Source: Paragordius varius (Eukaryota; Nematomorpha). From it: DNA of 64,000 bases. The DNA lies in NCBI GenBank assembly GCA_964247055.1, contig OZ176050.1, positions 4,340,001 to 4,404,000 of the forward strand, in the 5' to 3' direction. Positions 12,647 through 24,500 of this stretch are shown piece by piece. Every line of letters begins with the position of its first letter. Positions within the stretch are counted from its first letter, which is position 1. The translations under genes and the position numbers were made by a program. The notes below the pieces were generated by a model, which saw nothing but the letters and a program-made list of their open reading frames with translations, made no database searches and was not told the origin of the DNA.

Positions 12647-13090
12647 TTGTGTTAGATGATAGAACTGGAATAAATGTAAAGCGACACACCTTTTTTACAC
12701 GACCAATGATATATTGGCAAAACAAATAAAATAATTTTACACTAGGAAAATTAAAATAATTATTTTAGTTTGATAAAATTTAAGTAATTAAATAAATTGG
12801 AAGTGATTGTGATATACGAATAAAAAAGAGGCTAATAAATTATTGCTAATATAATATACAATTTACAAATATAAACGAGTATTTTTTAAATGATCAATGA
12901 TAGTTTTGCCGCAAATAATATAATCTAGAATCTGTCATATTATTGCAAAAAAATATTTAAAGTTGCAATATGTAGGCTATTTAGCACTTCATGTTTTTTG
13001 GCCTGATGCAAGCAAAGCGATGTTTAACTAAAATTTAAAAAGCATATTCCGAGAGAAAATGTATCAGAAATCTCATGGTGGTTTTGTGCT
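12647..13090. other. GDH upstream region
   Basis: This is the 5' side of glutamate dehydrogenase. No recognisable TATA box, initiator or trans-splice leader acceptor stands out from the AT background. A 'cacttcat' repeat motif lies near 12985. Confidence 0.4.
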
Positions 13091-13740
13091 TAAGAGTGAT
13101 ATAAGAAAGTTATTTACACTTTTGTGGTAAGCTTCATATCAGAACATGGCAAAATTTGAGCACATTCCTTGTAACAATTTTTTTGATGAAAGCTAAATAC
13201 CTTATTCTTACATTATCACTAAATATATCATAAACTACTTATAAAAACCAAAGTATATAATAAATCACTAAAATTTAAAAGTAACCGGATCTCAAAAATC
13301 ATTAAATATATTATAAACTACTTGTAAAAAGTAAAAGTTATTATACCTAAATTTGACCGTTACCATCATGCCTAAAAATAGTAGGGAGCACGCTTTAAAA
13401 AATTTTTTAAAAAAATTAATTTATTGTAAATAGTATGCATTTTTGAAAAATATTTTTTATGTCAAAATTTAGCATATATTTAATAATTTTAGGCGAAATT
13501 CCGGAATAGCCCATATTAGAAGAGCAAAAATATTTGGGACTTTCAGAGCCCACATAAATTCAAAAATTCTTAAAATGATGTTTTGCTTTTTGTAAAAGTT
13601 AATGATATACTTTAGTGATGAAATGAAGCATTTAGCTTTCAGCAAAAAAAATTATAATAAAAATATGGTCAAAATTTGTTATTTTCTGATATGAAGCACT
13701 TACCACAAAAGTGTAAATAACTTTCTTATATCAATCGTAA
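13091..13740. mobile_element. Inverted-repeat element (~650 bp, ~55-bp TIRs)
   Basis: The left end (13091-13146) has GTTATTTACACTTTTGTGG and CTTCATATCAGAA; the right end (13683-13740) has the reverse complement, TTCTGATATGAAG and CCACAAAAGTGTAAATAAC. Arms pair for about 55 bp with few mismatches. Interior is AT-rich without coding. A diverged relative is at 14759-15286. Confidence 0.7.
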
Positions 13741-14087
13741 GGGCCAAAACCAATAATACTATGATAAACCTGAACATTTTTCAATACGATATTTATTTCA
13801 CCAAGATATTTCATGACCTCCGATTTCGTACACTGTGTATAGGGAATTTTTATGTTTTTTTAATTTTTAGGGGCATATTTATGAAAATATTCCTTATATA
13901 AACATTAAATTAATTCTCATTTCAAATTTTTAGCCGCCACATTTTAAATAGTAAGTGCAACAGGCATAATTGTATATTTTGGTTAAAAATATATAATAGA
14001 TAATTTATTTGATATTTTATTCCCACGTTTTTAGAAGTTGAAAAAATTCAAAATATATGCTCAACAGAGGAACAATGTTTGATAGTT

Positions 14088-14642
14088 TAACACTTCGATT
14101 CAAATTGGTGTATCTAAATATCCCAGACTGTATTTAAGTTATTATTTTTAAAAAACTACTGAAGGAAACTCACGATTATGCTTCTATCCTGGAAAAAAAT
14201 ATATAAATAAGACGAAATATTTAAATAAAATTTCGTTTTTTAAAAAAAAAGGTCCATGTCAAACTACTTTGACGCCATTTTTATTTTACAACATTTTTGT
14301 AAAATATTGTGTTCATTTAATTTTAAAGGTAAAATTAAAGCTATATTTTTTTTAAATCACGTCTTACATTGATAGAAATAGAAACGGTGGTTTATTTTGT
14401 ATTATTTTTCAATTTAGCCAATGCGCACATGTTACATTGACTAAATTTTTACTTTTGAGTTTCACATCAAAATAAGTAATATCAAATATTTTTGAAAAGT
14501 TTTTAAAAATTCGTTTTATTAATGTTATATAAGCGCAAAATTTTGCCATGGTTCCGATTCCTACCATATATTTAATTTTAAACAGGCCTGGGGTATCCAA
14601 CTACCCTAATTTGAATCGAATGACGGAAATGAATGTGTTGTA
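14088..14642 (-). mobile_element. ~555-bp MITE family, copy 2
   Basis: Reverse-orientation copy of the family described at 3338-3896: TTAACACTTCGATTCAAATTGG at the left, CTTTGACGCCATTTTTATTT inside, and AATTTGAATCGAATGACGG..GTGTTG at the right. Non-coding. Confidence 0.7.
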
Positions 14643-14758
14643 TCCAAGTGTTTCTAACTAAGACGGGTGTACTAGTATTATTTTACATTTTCCACAAAAT
14701 TTCTCAAAATCTATGTATTCTTTTGATAAGTGTATCAGGATTCAAGGTGCTTTTTGTA

Positions 14759-15286
14759 GCCCTTACGGTTCTGTAAAAGTTATTTACACTTTTATGATAT
14801 GCTTTATTTCAGAATTTTCGATATTTTTAATTGGAAAGCTTAATACTCTATTACAAAAATATCATTATAAAAAGAAAAACAATTTTAAAAAAAAATTTTA
14901 TGTGGTGGGATCCAAAAGTCTCAAATTTTTTTCTTTTTCCAAATGGGCTATTCCTAAAATAGAATAAAAATGCCGAGATTGCGTGATAAATTTTGATATT
15001 ATCTAAATTTTTAAAATTTAAAAATAATTTTTATTATAAAAATATTAAATTTTTAGAAATGTTGAAGCGCCATATTATTTATGGAAAGATAAATTACCTG
15101 TTTGGAGCGCAGTGTATAATAACATCTACCATTGAAATGGCATACTTTTTATGGGAAAAAATAGCGTTAACATTCACAAAAAACCAGATGAAATTATAAT
15201 CTGATAAATAAAAGTTTCGGGATCTCATGCCACTTTTACTTTTTGGCTTAAGGAGTATAAGTATATGAAAGTATTTTGGTGGTAAC
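14759..15286. repeat. Diverged relative of the 13091-13740 element
   Basis: One end reads CCTTACGG..AAAAGTTATTTACACTTTTATG and the other CTTAAGGAGTATAAGTATATGAAAG..GGTGGTAAC, which resemble the two ends of the 13091-13740 element. The shared interior phrase 'atgggctattcc' (reverse 'ggaatagcccat' near 13505) supports relatedness. Boundaries are approximate. Confidence 0.4.
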
Positions 15287-15616
15287 TGTAAATAATGATA
15301 TTGTGTGTATATGTAGAATTTTTTACTGAAAGCTTGCTAAAAAGTATAGTAAATTATCTTATATAATATTTGCAAAGCAAAAAAAATAAATTTATAATAA
15401 ATAATAAATGAGGGCTCAATCTCAAGTTTTTGTGACCGTCAAAAATGGACATGTCTTAAACTGATGGCGAAAATGCCGATATTACGCGGAAATTTAAAAA
15501 TTTTGATATCAAAAAAGTTTGCCGAAAAAATATTATATTTTGCTTAAAAAACAAAATTTTGCAGAGGCGTTTCATGATATTTTGAAGCAGGGTGGTAACG
15601 GTATAAAACACTTTAA

Positions 15617-17846
15617 TCTATATATTAAAAATGAATAGTGGTGGCTTTGTGATCTGTTTCCGGAAAACCGGACCCATTCAAATCCAAATGTCAAAAAATA
15701 TAATCATTAATGAATGCCTCGACAATAGCTTTGTCCTTTTTCTGAATTAGGCTCCCAGTTCGGGCCCACGCCGTGTAAAAACGGTTTTTTGAAAAATCCA
15801 CAAATATGGTGTCTTTCAGACAATTTTCCGGAAAGCGTGTTAAACCTTTCGATTTCAAATATAATTTTTATCTACTTTTTTTCGATTGCGCCCAACATAG
15901 TCGGCTCGCTTTTTTAATTTAGGCCCTCCTATTACCCGCTCCCCCCGTAAAATGCCATTTTTTCGAAAAAACGTCCATAAAAATAATTTTTTCCATCTAT
16001 TTTTCGCCCAAGGTATGAGACCGTGAAAATTCAATGAGGATTCCAGATATCCATGTTAAAAGGTCAAAATTTTAGTCGGTTTTTATCTTGGCTGCTGGTT
16101 AGGGAGATACCCGCTAAAAACGGCCCCATCATATGGAAATAGCGTGCCCTTGGGGCTAAATTTCAGAAAACCTATCGGGCCATATGAGTTTAATAGGTGC
16201 TTAAAATACCCGTAACAAGGCAAAATTTAGATCGTACGGGTTTTTAAAATTCGCCGTTAATTAGGCCCTTCACCCCCTTAAAAATGCGCCACCACAGAAT
16301 GATTTTTTGTTCTGAGGCATTTTTTTAAAAACTAATGAGAGAATATGGAATCAATCATAATTCCAGGTATTCTCTGTAAAACGGCAAAAATTTTAATCAA
16401 GCGCTTTTTTTGTATCAGCCTCTGGGTAGGGATCTACCCGCCTAAAACTGCGCCACCATATCAAAATTGAGTTGTTTTGGAGTTAATTTTCAGAAAACAT
16501 ATCAGGCCACATAAGTTTATTAAGAATACTACCCGTAAAAAGGCAAAAATTTCGAGAGTTTTTTTTATAATAGCCGTTGATTAGGCCCTTTACGCCCTAA
16601 AAATGCGCTATCATTGAACTATTATTTAATTAAGCCATTCTTCCAAAAACTATTATGAACATATGGAATGAATGATGAGGTGTTCCCCTACAAAGGTATA
16701 AAATTTTTACTCGAACGTCTTTTTTATATTGGTTTCGGGGCTACCCGCCAACAACTACGCCTCAAATTGAGACAGCTTGACTTTGGAGGCAAATTTGAGA
16801 AAACTTATCAGGCCATATGAGTTTAGTAAGGGTTTTAAATATTACCCGTAAAACGGCAAAAATTCAAGTAGAGCAGTTTTATCAAAATACCCCTTAATTA
16901 AGCCCTTGCCCTGAAAAATGCGCCACCATAGAATGAATTTTTGGTTTTGAGGCAATTCGAAAATCCCACGAGGGCATATGGAATCAATCATGATTCCAGG
17001 TATTACCCATACAAAGGCAAAAATTTTGCCCAACGCTTTTTTTATATGCCCCTGGGTTAGGAGCTACCCGCCAAAAACTGCGCCACTATATAATTGCGTT
17101 GTTTTGGAGCTAATTTACAGAGAGTTTATGAAGCCATATGAGCTCATTAAAAGCTTAAAATATTACCCGTAACTAGGTAAAAAAGGTTAGGCGTTTTTTG
17201 TTAGCAGTTAATTTGGGTCCTTTATGCCCTAAAAATACGCCATCATATAACGATTATTTAGTGTTGAGGTATTTTTCAAATAACCAATGAGACGATGGTA
17301 TCAAAGATGATTCTAAATATTTGCCCTATAAAGGCAAAGAATTTAACTCAGCGCTTTTTCCATATAGATCTATGGGTAGGGGTCTACAATTGGTTTATAA
17401 CTAAAACGCCATACAAAAATGGGGTGGTTTTGGATTTTAAAAATAAAAAGCCATACGAGTTCAGTTAAACACATTCTGGGCAATTTGTATAATGTAATTC
17501 TTTGCTTTAAAAAGGGACCACAAATTATTCACTTTTTATATTCCTTGATCCATCTGTGTGAACACAATTTCAAAATAAAACTTTTAACCATGATTTCGTA
17601 AAACGAAAATCTTAAAATAATTCCAATGATAGTTGACTATAAACTTTATTAAGAAACAGTTTAAATATGGTCAATATCGAGTAAACAATATTTGAGCCTA
17701 TTCAAAAACCCTTAAAAGAATAATTAAAGACATTCTTTTTATTAAATATATTTTTTTATTTTTTATCTTCATTACCTCTATTTATTGCAAATTAATAAGA
17801 AAAATTATTGGTGAACGTCACAGCAAAGCGTGACAGGACCAGCTAG
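15617..17846 (+). mobile_element. Non-autonomous Helitron, copy B, with internal tandem units
   Basis: Starts TCTATATATTAAAAATGAAT after an A and ends CAGGACCAGCTAG before a T. The 3' hairpin differs from copies A and D: GTCAC (17818-17822) pairs with GTGAC (17830-17834), extended by an inner GC/GC around AAA, about 8 nt before the terminal CTAG. The first ~450 bp match copies A and D (TTTCCGGAAAACCGG, AATATAATCATTAATGAATG, CCCAGTTCGGGCCCAC). The middle carries about five tandem units of ~320 bp (separate entry). No Rep/helicase coding is seen. The different 3' end on a shared 5' end suggests terminus exchange between subfamilies. Confidence 0.8.
16097..17386 (+). repeat. Tandem ~320-bp units inside Helitron B
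   Basis: Each unit carries a short hairpin of the form GGGTAG-nnn-CTACCCGCC (near 16097, 16424, 16735, 17053, 17373; spacings about 327, 311, 318, 320), then 'aaaactgcgccaccata', 'cagaaaac.tatc.ggccatatgag', 'taaaatattacccgtaa..ggcaaaa' and 'ttaggccctt..gccctaaaaatgcgcca'. Divergence between units is considerable. The same unit is single in copy A (1059-1090) and repeated in copy C. Confidence 0.75.
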
Positions 17847-18535
17847 TATATCATAAAAACATTTATCAAAAAATATATGAAAATTCAAATATATTAAAAG
17901 GGAGATATTAATTCTTGTGAGTAGTAGGAAACGAAATGAAATAAAATTGAACTGCGCATTCTAACACCCAGAACCTCACTCTAAGTAATTAAGGACCTAA
18001 TGGTAAATTTTATAAAATCCGAAAAATCGTGTCATTCACGCAATTTTCCTCAAACGTATTAGACAATTTGAATTATGTGCGAGTGCGCAGATAGTCTGGC
18101 TATTTATTTGAAATGGCTACTCGCTTTAGCGATTCTAATTAAATTTATATCGATTACATAAAATACATGCTACCAAAAATTATACCAGTGAAGAAATTTC
18201 ACATTTCAATGAGCTACTGTTGCCTTATGAATTAGTTTATGGCCGCCTCCCTTGTATAAAAAAGATCCAATACCATTTAAGATTAGTTGTTTTTCAATAA
18301 TTGAACTTAAACAGTTTTTTAAATTATATATTTTATATAGATATTTTACCTCAATCAGGAAGATTAATAGGTTATAATATTATGATATATATATATATAT
18401 TTATTGGTGTATATATAAATATACTCTGACTTTCTATAAATCTATAAATGTGTTAATTATAAAAATAATACTGCATGTGCACTATTTGGATATAAGAAAC
18501 TGTATATATATTTGAGATATCTGGAGAAAAATAAT
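17847..18535. other. Repeat-derived DNA and CNNM 3' flank
   Basis: 18015-18065 ('aaaatcgtgtcattcacgcaattttcc') resembles part of the Helitron family and also the sequence near 33120, suggesting an older relic next to copy B. From about 18290 onward this is the 3' side of the CNNM gene. TATATA-rich stretch at 18382-18402. Confidence 0.4.
18400..18405 (-). promoter_or_regulatory. Candidate polyadenylation signal of CNNM gene
   Basis: TTTATT on the plus strand gives AATAAA on the minus strand, about 130 nt past the CNNM stop codon. In DNA this AT-rich the hexamer can occur by chance. Confidence 0.35.
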
Positions 18536-21500
18536 TTAAGTATGGTCCCTGAGTTGTTGAGTTATATGCTTTCCAGTTTCAACATTGAGTGCATTGATGA
18601 TATCAGGCGATTGAGAACGGCTATTGCTAAGATACTCCCTTATTAAATGTTCACGGTCAAGTGGATCAAACTCATCTGAAGCTGGGATATATTTACGGAA
18701 TAAAGTATAATTTACATTATTAATTTATTTCAAAAATTCATCAATAATATGGGAATATACTATCATTTTTATACTTAACAAATTGGCTTAGATTACTAAG
18801 GTCTTTCATATTTAAAAGGCAAGACTGTATATAATACATTAAAAAATAAATTGATTTACATAATATCTAAGCAACTTTACAAATTAGTTATGATCCAGCT
18901 ATAGCCATGATACCAAACAATTTTATATTTTTTACATATAAAATCAATAATTTTCGCTTGAAAATAAAAATTAAAAAAAACTATACCCGTTTCGTGCATT
19001 ACACCATTAACCACCTCAATATCGGGGGGAAGTTCCTGAGTTGTGTTAGCTTTTAAATTACCGGAAATTTCATTCTGAGGTTCGTTATGTGCTAACGTTT
19101 CGGGTGGATAAACGTTTATGGTAAAATCGTGGCTTTCATCTATAATTTTTATGAGTAAAATTAAATATCTGGTTATATTGGTAAGCGAATTTGAAATTTT
19201 TTATCATTTATAAAATGTGTTATAATAAGATCCATTGATAAAATTGATGATCTGGAATAAAAGCGAATTTCAAAAAATGCATTATTCTTGTTATACATGT
19301 ATAAACAACAATAATTAATTTAAAATACAATACTTACCCATTTTCCTGGTATTATTATGACCGTTGAGTATTTGATGCTCTATGTCGTCATTTAGTAAAT
19401 GTCCACAATTTTGTGGCAAAAGTACATGTAGTTGTTGGTGGTGAGTATGATGGTTCACATCATTAGTTAATTGAGCAATTTCAGTAGTAGCTTTTCCTGA
19501 ATATGATACATTATCCGAATTATGGAGAGCCTTATTTTGATTACTTATATCATCCTGTTCTGAACTTTTGAGGCCAACGATTTCGGATTGACTTAATGGT
19601 AAACTATGTTGTGTAGCATCCCATACATCTCGGTTATCAAATGTTTGTTTTTGTCCATAATTTAATTCACGTTCAATGACGGTGGCACGACATATAGCAC
19701 GGTAATGATCGGCTCGAATTTTGATATATATTAATCTGTTTGTATCAAAAATAAATGGTATGCTTTAATATTGGAATTGTTTAATCTGAATTTAAAGCAT
19801 AAATTTTTGATTACTACAAAAGTAATCTTTAGTATATTAGTTTATATTATTAATTATATTTTAGGTTCGACACAGATAACTTGAGTAATCGAAAATGCAT
19901 GCTATAAATAAATTCAAATATTGTTGAATTTAAATATTTTAATATTAACACAATAATATTTCAACGGAATTTCGATTTTTCACTAAATCTTTTATGTGAG
20001 GATGGTCGTTATAATTATAAAAACAATTTTAAAATCTACCATCAAAAATAAATTATAATTCTTATCTAACACATTCAGTGTAATAAACTTTACCTGTCAT
20101 TTGTTAAGGACTTTGAGGAATACCCTGATGGATGTTGTTCTTCACAATTGGTACAAGAAGTGTGGTTTGGCTCATTCGATAAGAATCCCGTATAATCATT
20201 ATCTGACATTAAGGGTTCAACCGTATAATCAGGTATGAATTGACCAGGTTTTAAGCCATCTCCAGTTGTTTGCAAACCTATGATTGTGATTATTATTAAA
20301 AAAGTTTTTAACTTAATACCGACTCAACCCATAGACAATCTGTTTATAATATGAGGACAATGCGGCTTAAAAAACTTGGAAAAACGTTAAAATAAATGGT
20401 TTAAAATCACAGCTAAATTTACACAAATTCAAAATTTTACAAATTAGGAACGTCAAAATCACACTAGATAATATACCATAAAAACTTTCGTAAATGTTTA
20501 AAAACTTACTCTTGTTTGTGGCTAAAGCTTGAGTACCAAAATAACTGAAAGGCCCAGTTTCAAAGCATATGTTTTCATGACCCGCAAAAACACGTACTCT
20601 GCCCTCCAATATCAATATAAAATAATCAGCTAGTTTTCCTATGCGATAATAAAAAAACTTTGATATGCTAAGTTGATAAAAAATAAAATTAAAGTTATTA
20701 AAATATACCTTTGGTGTATAATGGCTTATTAGTTTTGGATACATGTAAGGTGTAACTGTTATGGTTTTTATCATGCCATCCCTTTAAAATTGGTAATGAT
20801 TGTCCCAAACTACTATGTAATTTTAGAAATATTTTAAAAATATATATTATTGTCTTGATTAAGAGACATGACACTAAAGATATAATATCATACTTAAACA
20901 CAGCAAGTCATTGAAGAAACGACTGATTTAAGATAAAAAAGACTGAAAAAAGAATATATAAACCATAGTACTTAAATAACAAAATAGATTAGGAAACGTT
21001 CAATAAAAAATCGTATTTATTAACAATTTCTAAATACACCACAGTTATTAATACTTATTACGAAGGTTTTCAAGATTACGGAGTAGAATCATATCGAAGA
21101 TAACAATAAAAATTAAATTTTCTAATGCAACATTTCATATTTTATATATAAAAGACCAAACAGTGGACAAAAGTTATAAATAGAGCTGTATTTTGTATTT
21201 CGAATTCACGGTTTAAAGTCTGACTAAAAAACTGATCATAGCAACCGATATAAGCTTCACTATTCCAATATATATGCATGAAGCACAAAAATATTTGCTG
21301 CAAATAAAATGATAAATAAATGATTTAAACACGTTAAACATTCAACCAAAAAAATATTGGCAAAGTCCGTGCAACATATGATTAATCGCATTAGGTTTAT
21401 ATACGTCCTATCGATTGAGAATAAGTTTAAATATACTTTGCGTTAGGGATCGAGAATATATCCGTGTCTTTTTGAAACGGTTCCAATTCTGCTGTAGCCA

Positions 21501-24500
21501 AATTTTCAGATTTTTTCAATTTTTCTAAACTGTGGCCTGTATCCTCTACCAACATAGGATTAATATCTTTTGTATCTGCATGATGTTTGCCGGGATTATT
21601 ATATTTTTCATGTGTAATATGGTTATTATGTCGTCGATGATGTGTGCTATCATAATGATTTACAACAACACTCGGTCGCCGAATCAATTTTTTAAGTATG
21701 GCTTCGGAAACGTGTTCATTACCGAATGCAGGAATATCTAAAATGATATAGAACAAAAAATTGTAAGTTATAACTAATAATAATTAAATACAGGTAGAGA
21801 TCATATAAAATTATACGCTTTAAAAAAATTTTTTGAAAATCTTCGTGTAAAAATGAAGGTAATTTCCAAAGATACGTATATATATTTATAAAATTATTAT
21901 ACAGATAAATATATATAAACATAATCAATTTTATTAGATCTTAATTAAATTAAATTAAGATTTCGACTAACACTAACACCACATAAAAACTTTAAAATTA
22001 AATTTACACTATTGTCTATAAAATGTCAAATGGTTGCAATGAACAATTTTTTGCCTATATTTTAAAATTTAATTTATTTTCATCATTTATTCTCAAAACT
22101 AAAACCTATATAATGTATACCTATCAAAACCTTTAAAAGTTGTTTTACAAACAACCTTCAGGCTCAATTACAGAAATAAAAGTTAAAAAAAATGTAAGCA
22201 AATTAACTAACTAGCTCGTAAGAATTGGAAAGCCACCAAAAACATTTGTGGCGTAAGGTAAGAGAGTACACGTTGTGATGACTTGGCTAAATTGGTCGGT
22301 TTCCAAAAGCTTTCAATGGTGTTGTGCGCACGTTTACGGACATGTCTCCCTTTATTATCCATTTTTACTGCAGACAAACGAAAAAAATCAATGTTATAAT
22401 ATACTAAATTTTGTTAAATAATAAATTTCAAATGACACAAATATTATTTCCTTAAAATAAGGTAAAAAAAGAAACAAAAAGCTTTAAAGCGGTAAATATA
22501 TGAATAATTATGAATTTTTATATTTCGACAAAAAATGCTATAGCAATTACAAAAAACTTTATATTGAAAGAGAAATGGACAAATAAATTATATATTAAAT
22601 AAAATTTAATGCTTTCACAAAATTAATTAATTAATTGAAAATTATATTACTTAGGACTTAATAAAAATAAAATTAAAACCAAAAATTATGATTGAGTCTA
22701 TAAAAATTCACCAAAAGTGTCCGTTTCGTCCCAAATTTCGGATTGTATGATTTCTTCGATAACATCTTCCAACGTAACTAGCCCAATAATTTTATACATT
22801 GGATCCTTATCGGGTTGAGTAACTATGGTCCGTACAAAAGCCATGTGCGATTTACCTGTAAATCAGAAGCAAAAAAATAAAGTTATTAATTTTTGATTAT
22901 AAGGCTACTTTAAATTGTAAAATTTAAACATGAAATAGTTAATTTGAAATATTATACACACGCATTTTTTTTGATAAAAAACTAATTTATGAGGCACTTT
23001 TTTCCTTTACATGCTAAAATAGGTTAAACTGATTAACAATCTCAGCTTTTGTGTGTTAGTATAAAAAATGTATGGAGTAAAGGGGAGGAGAAACATGCAT
23101 ATTTCTAAAGAATTAATGGGAAAAAATCAATAAAAAACTGTATTTTTTTGTTTGTTAATTAATTAAATTTAATGATTTCAAACAAAGCCAGCATTTGTAA
23201 ACTCGTAAAATGTTTTAGAGTAAAAGAAAGAATTAGCAATTATTAACAAATAAATTTGTAAAAATACTAAGATTTCACACTCAATCAATTATCACAAGTG
23301 AAATTAACCAAAAAATTCAACATTAAAACTTTTTATAATTTTGGGTTTCAGACAAACATTATTAACTTTACCCTTTTTAAATTCTTCCAGAATAGATGCT
23401 AGGGGTGTATCCTCAAACACATACGTAACCACGTGATTATAGAATTTGAGTACAGTTGCCAACGGTATTTTATCATCGGGATCAATGAAGGCTAAATCCT
23501 TGAAATTTAGTAATGCGACAATGTGTGATTTATCTGGTTCTTCGAAGACAGGGATCCGCGTATATCCTGAGGCCACAATAGCTGCTATAGTTTGAAAATC
23601 TAGGATAGAATGATAACCAAGGGCAAACATATGCTCAATCGGTGTCATAATTTGTCCAACTGTCTTTGTACTCATAAACAATGCCCCAGTTATGATGTCA
23701 ACTTCATCTTTACGCAAGAGACCAGTAGGGTTATTGTTATTATTATGTTTGAGAGTATTGTTGGTCGAAGGATTATTTGGTAATTTTTTGTTCCCACCTC
23801 GTGCCCCGTGTTTTTTATCACGACTCTTTCCGAGTTTTACATTGTTGTTGTTGTGGCTGCTGTTTGTTGATTCGGCGGATGAAATAAGTTGTGGAATAAG
23901 GGATTGGGATCGAGTTTGTGCTTGTTTATGCATTTTTTTGTTCTTTGTAAGATCGGAACCAGATAGTTGCACCAAGGGTAAGGGATGACTAGCTTTACGG
24001 GCTTGATTAATAAATTTATTCTTTGCACGTAGGAGTAATGAAGTCTTATTAACTATGTTTTCCAAAGATAATTTTCTTGACCTTGCACCATTTACAGAGT
24101 TGGGTAAACTTGAGTCAGTAGTATTGGTAATAGTTTTAGATTCTTCACTATTATTATTATTATCTTGCGAGGAAGGATGTTGTTGGTTCATAGATACTTT
24201 AGTTACCTCGTCACTATCTAAACTTGGTGTAGTTGATGATTGTAACATTGGTGCCTCATTTTCTGCCGTAATATCATCATCTTGAGAATCAAGGGTCAAC
24301 TTTTTTACATTGGTGGTCTTACCACGTTTAACGTATTTATTAGTTTTTGCAATGACCCTTTGCACCGGGCCAGTTTCAATTAATTTACCGCATCCGTCTC
24401 TTTGTTCTGTACCGCATGTCGTGTTTGAATGTACCAGCACTTGGGTAGTAAGAGCCCCATTAATTTTAGCCTGTTGTGAAGGAGATGCTGATATTAGGGC

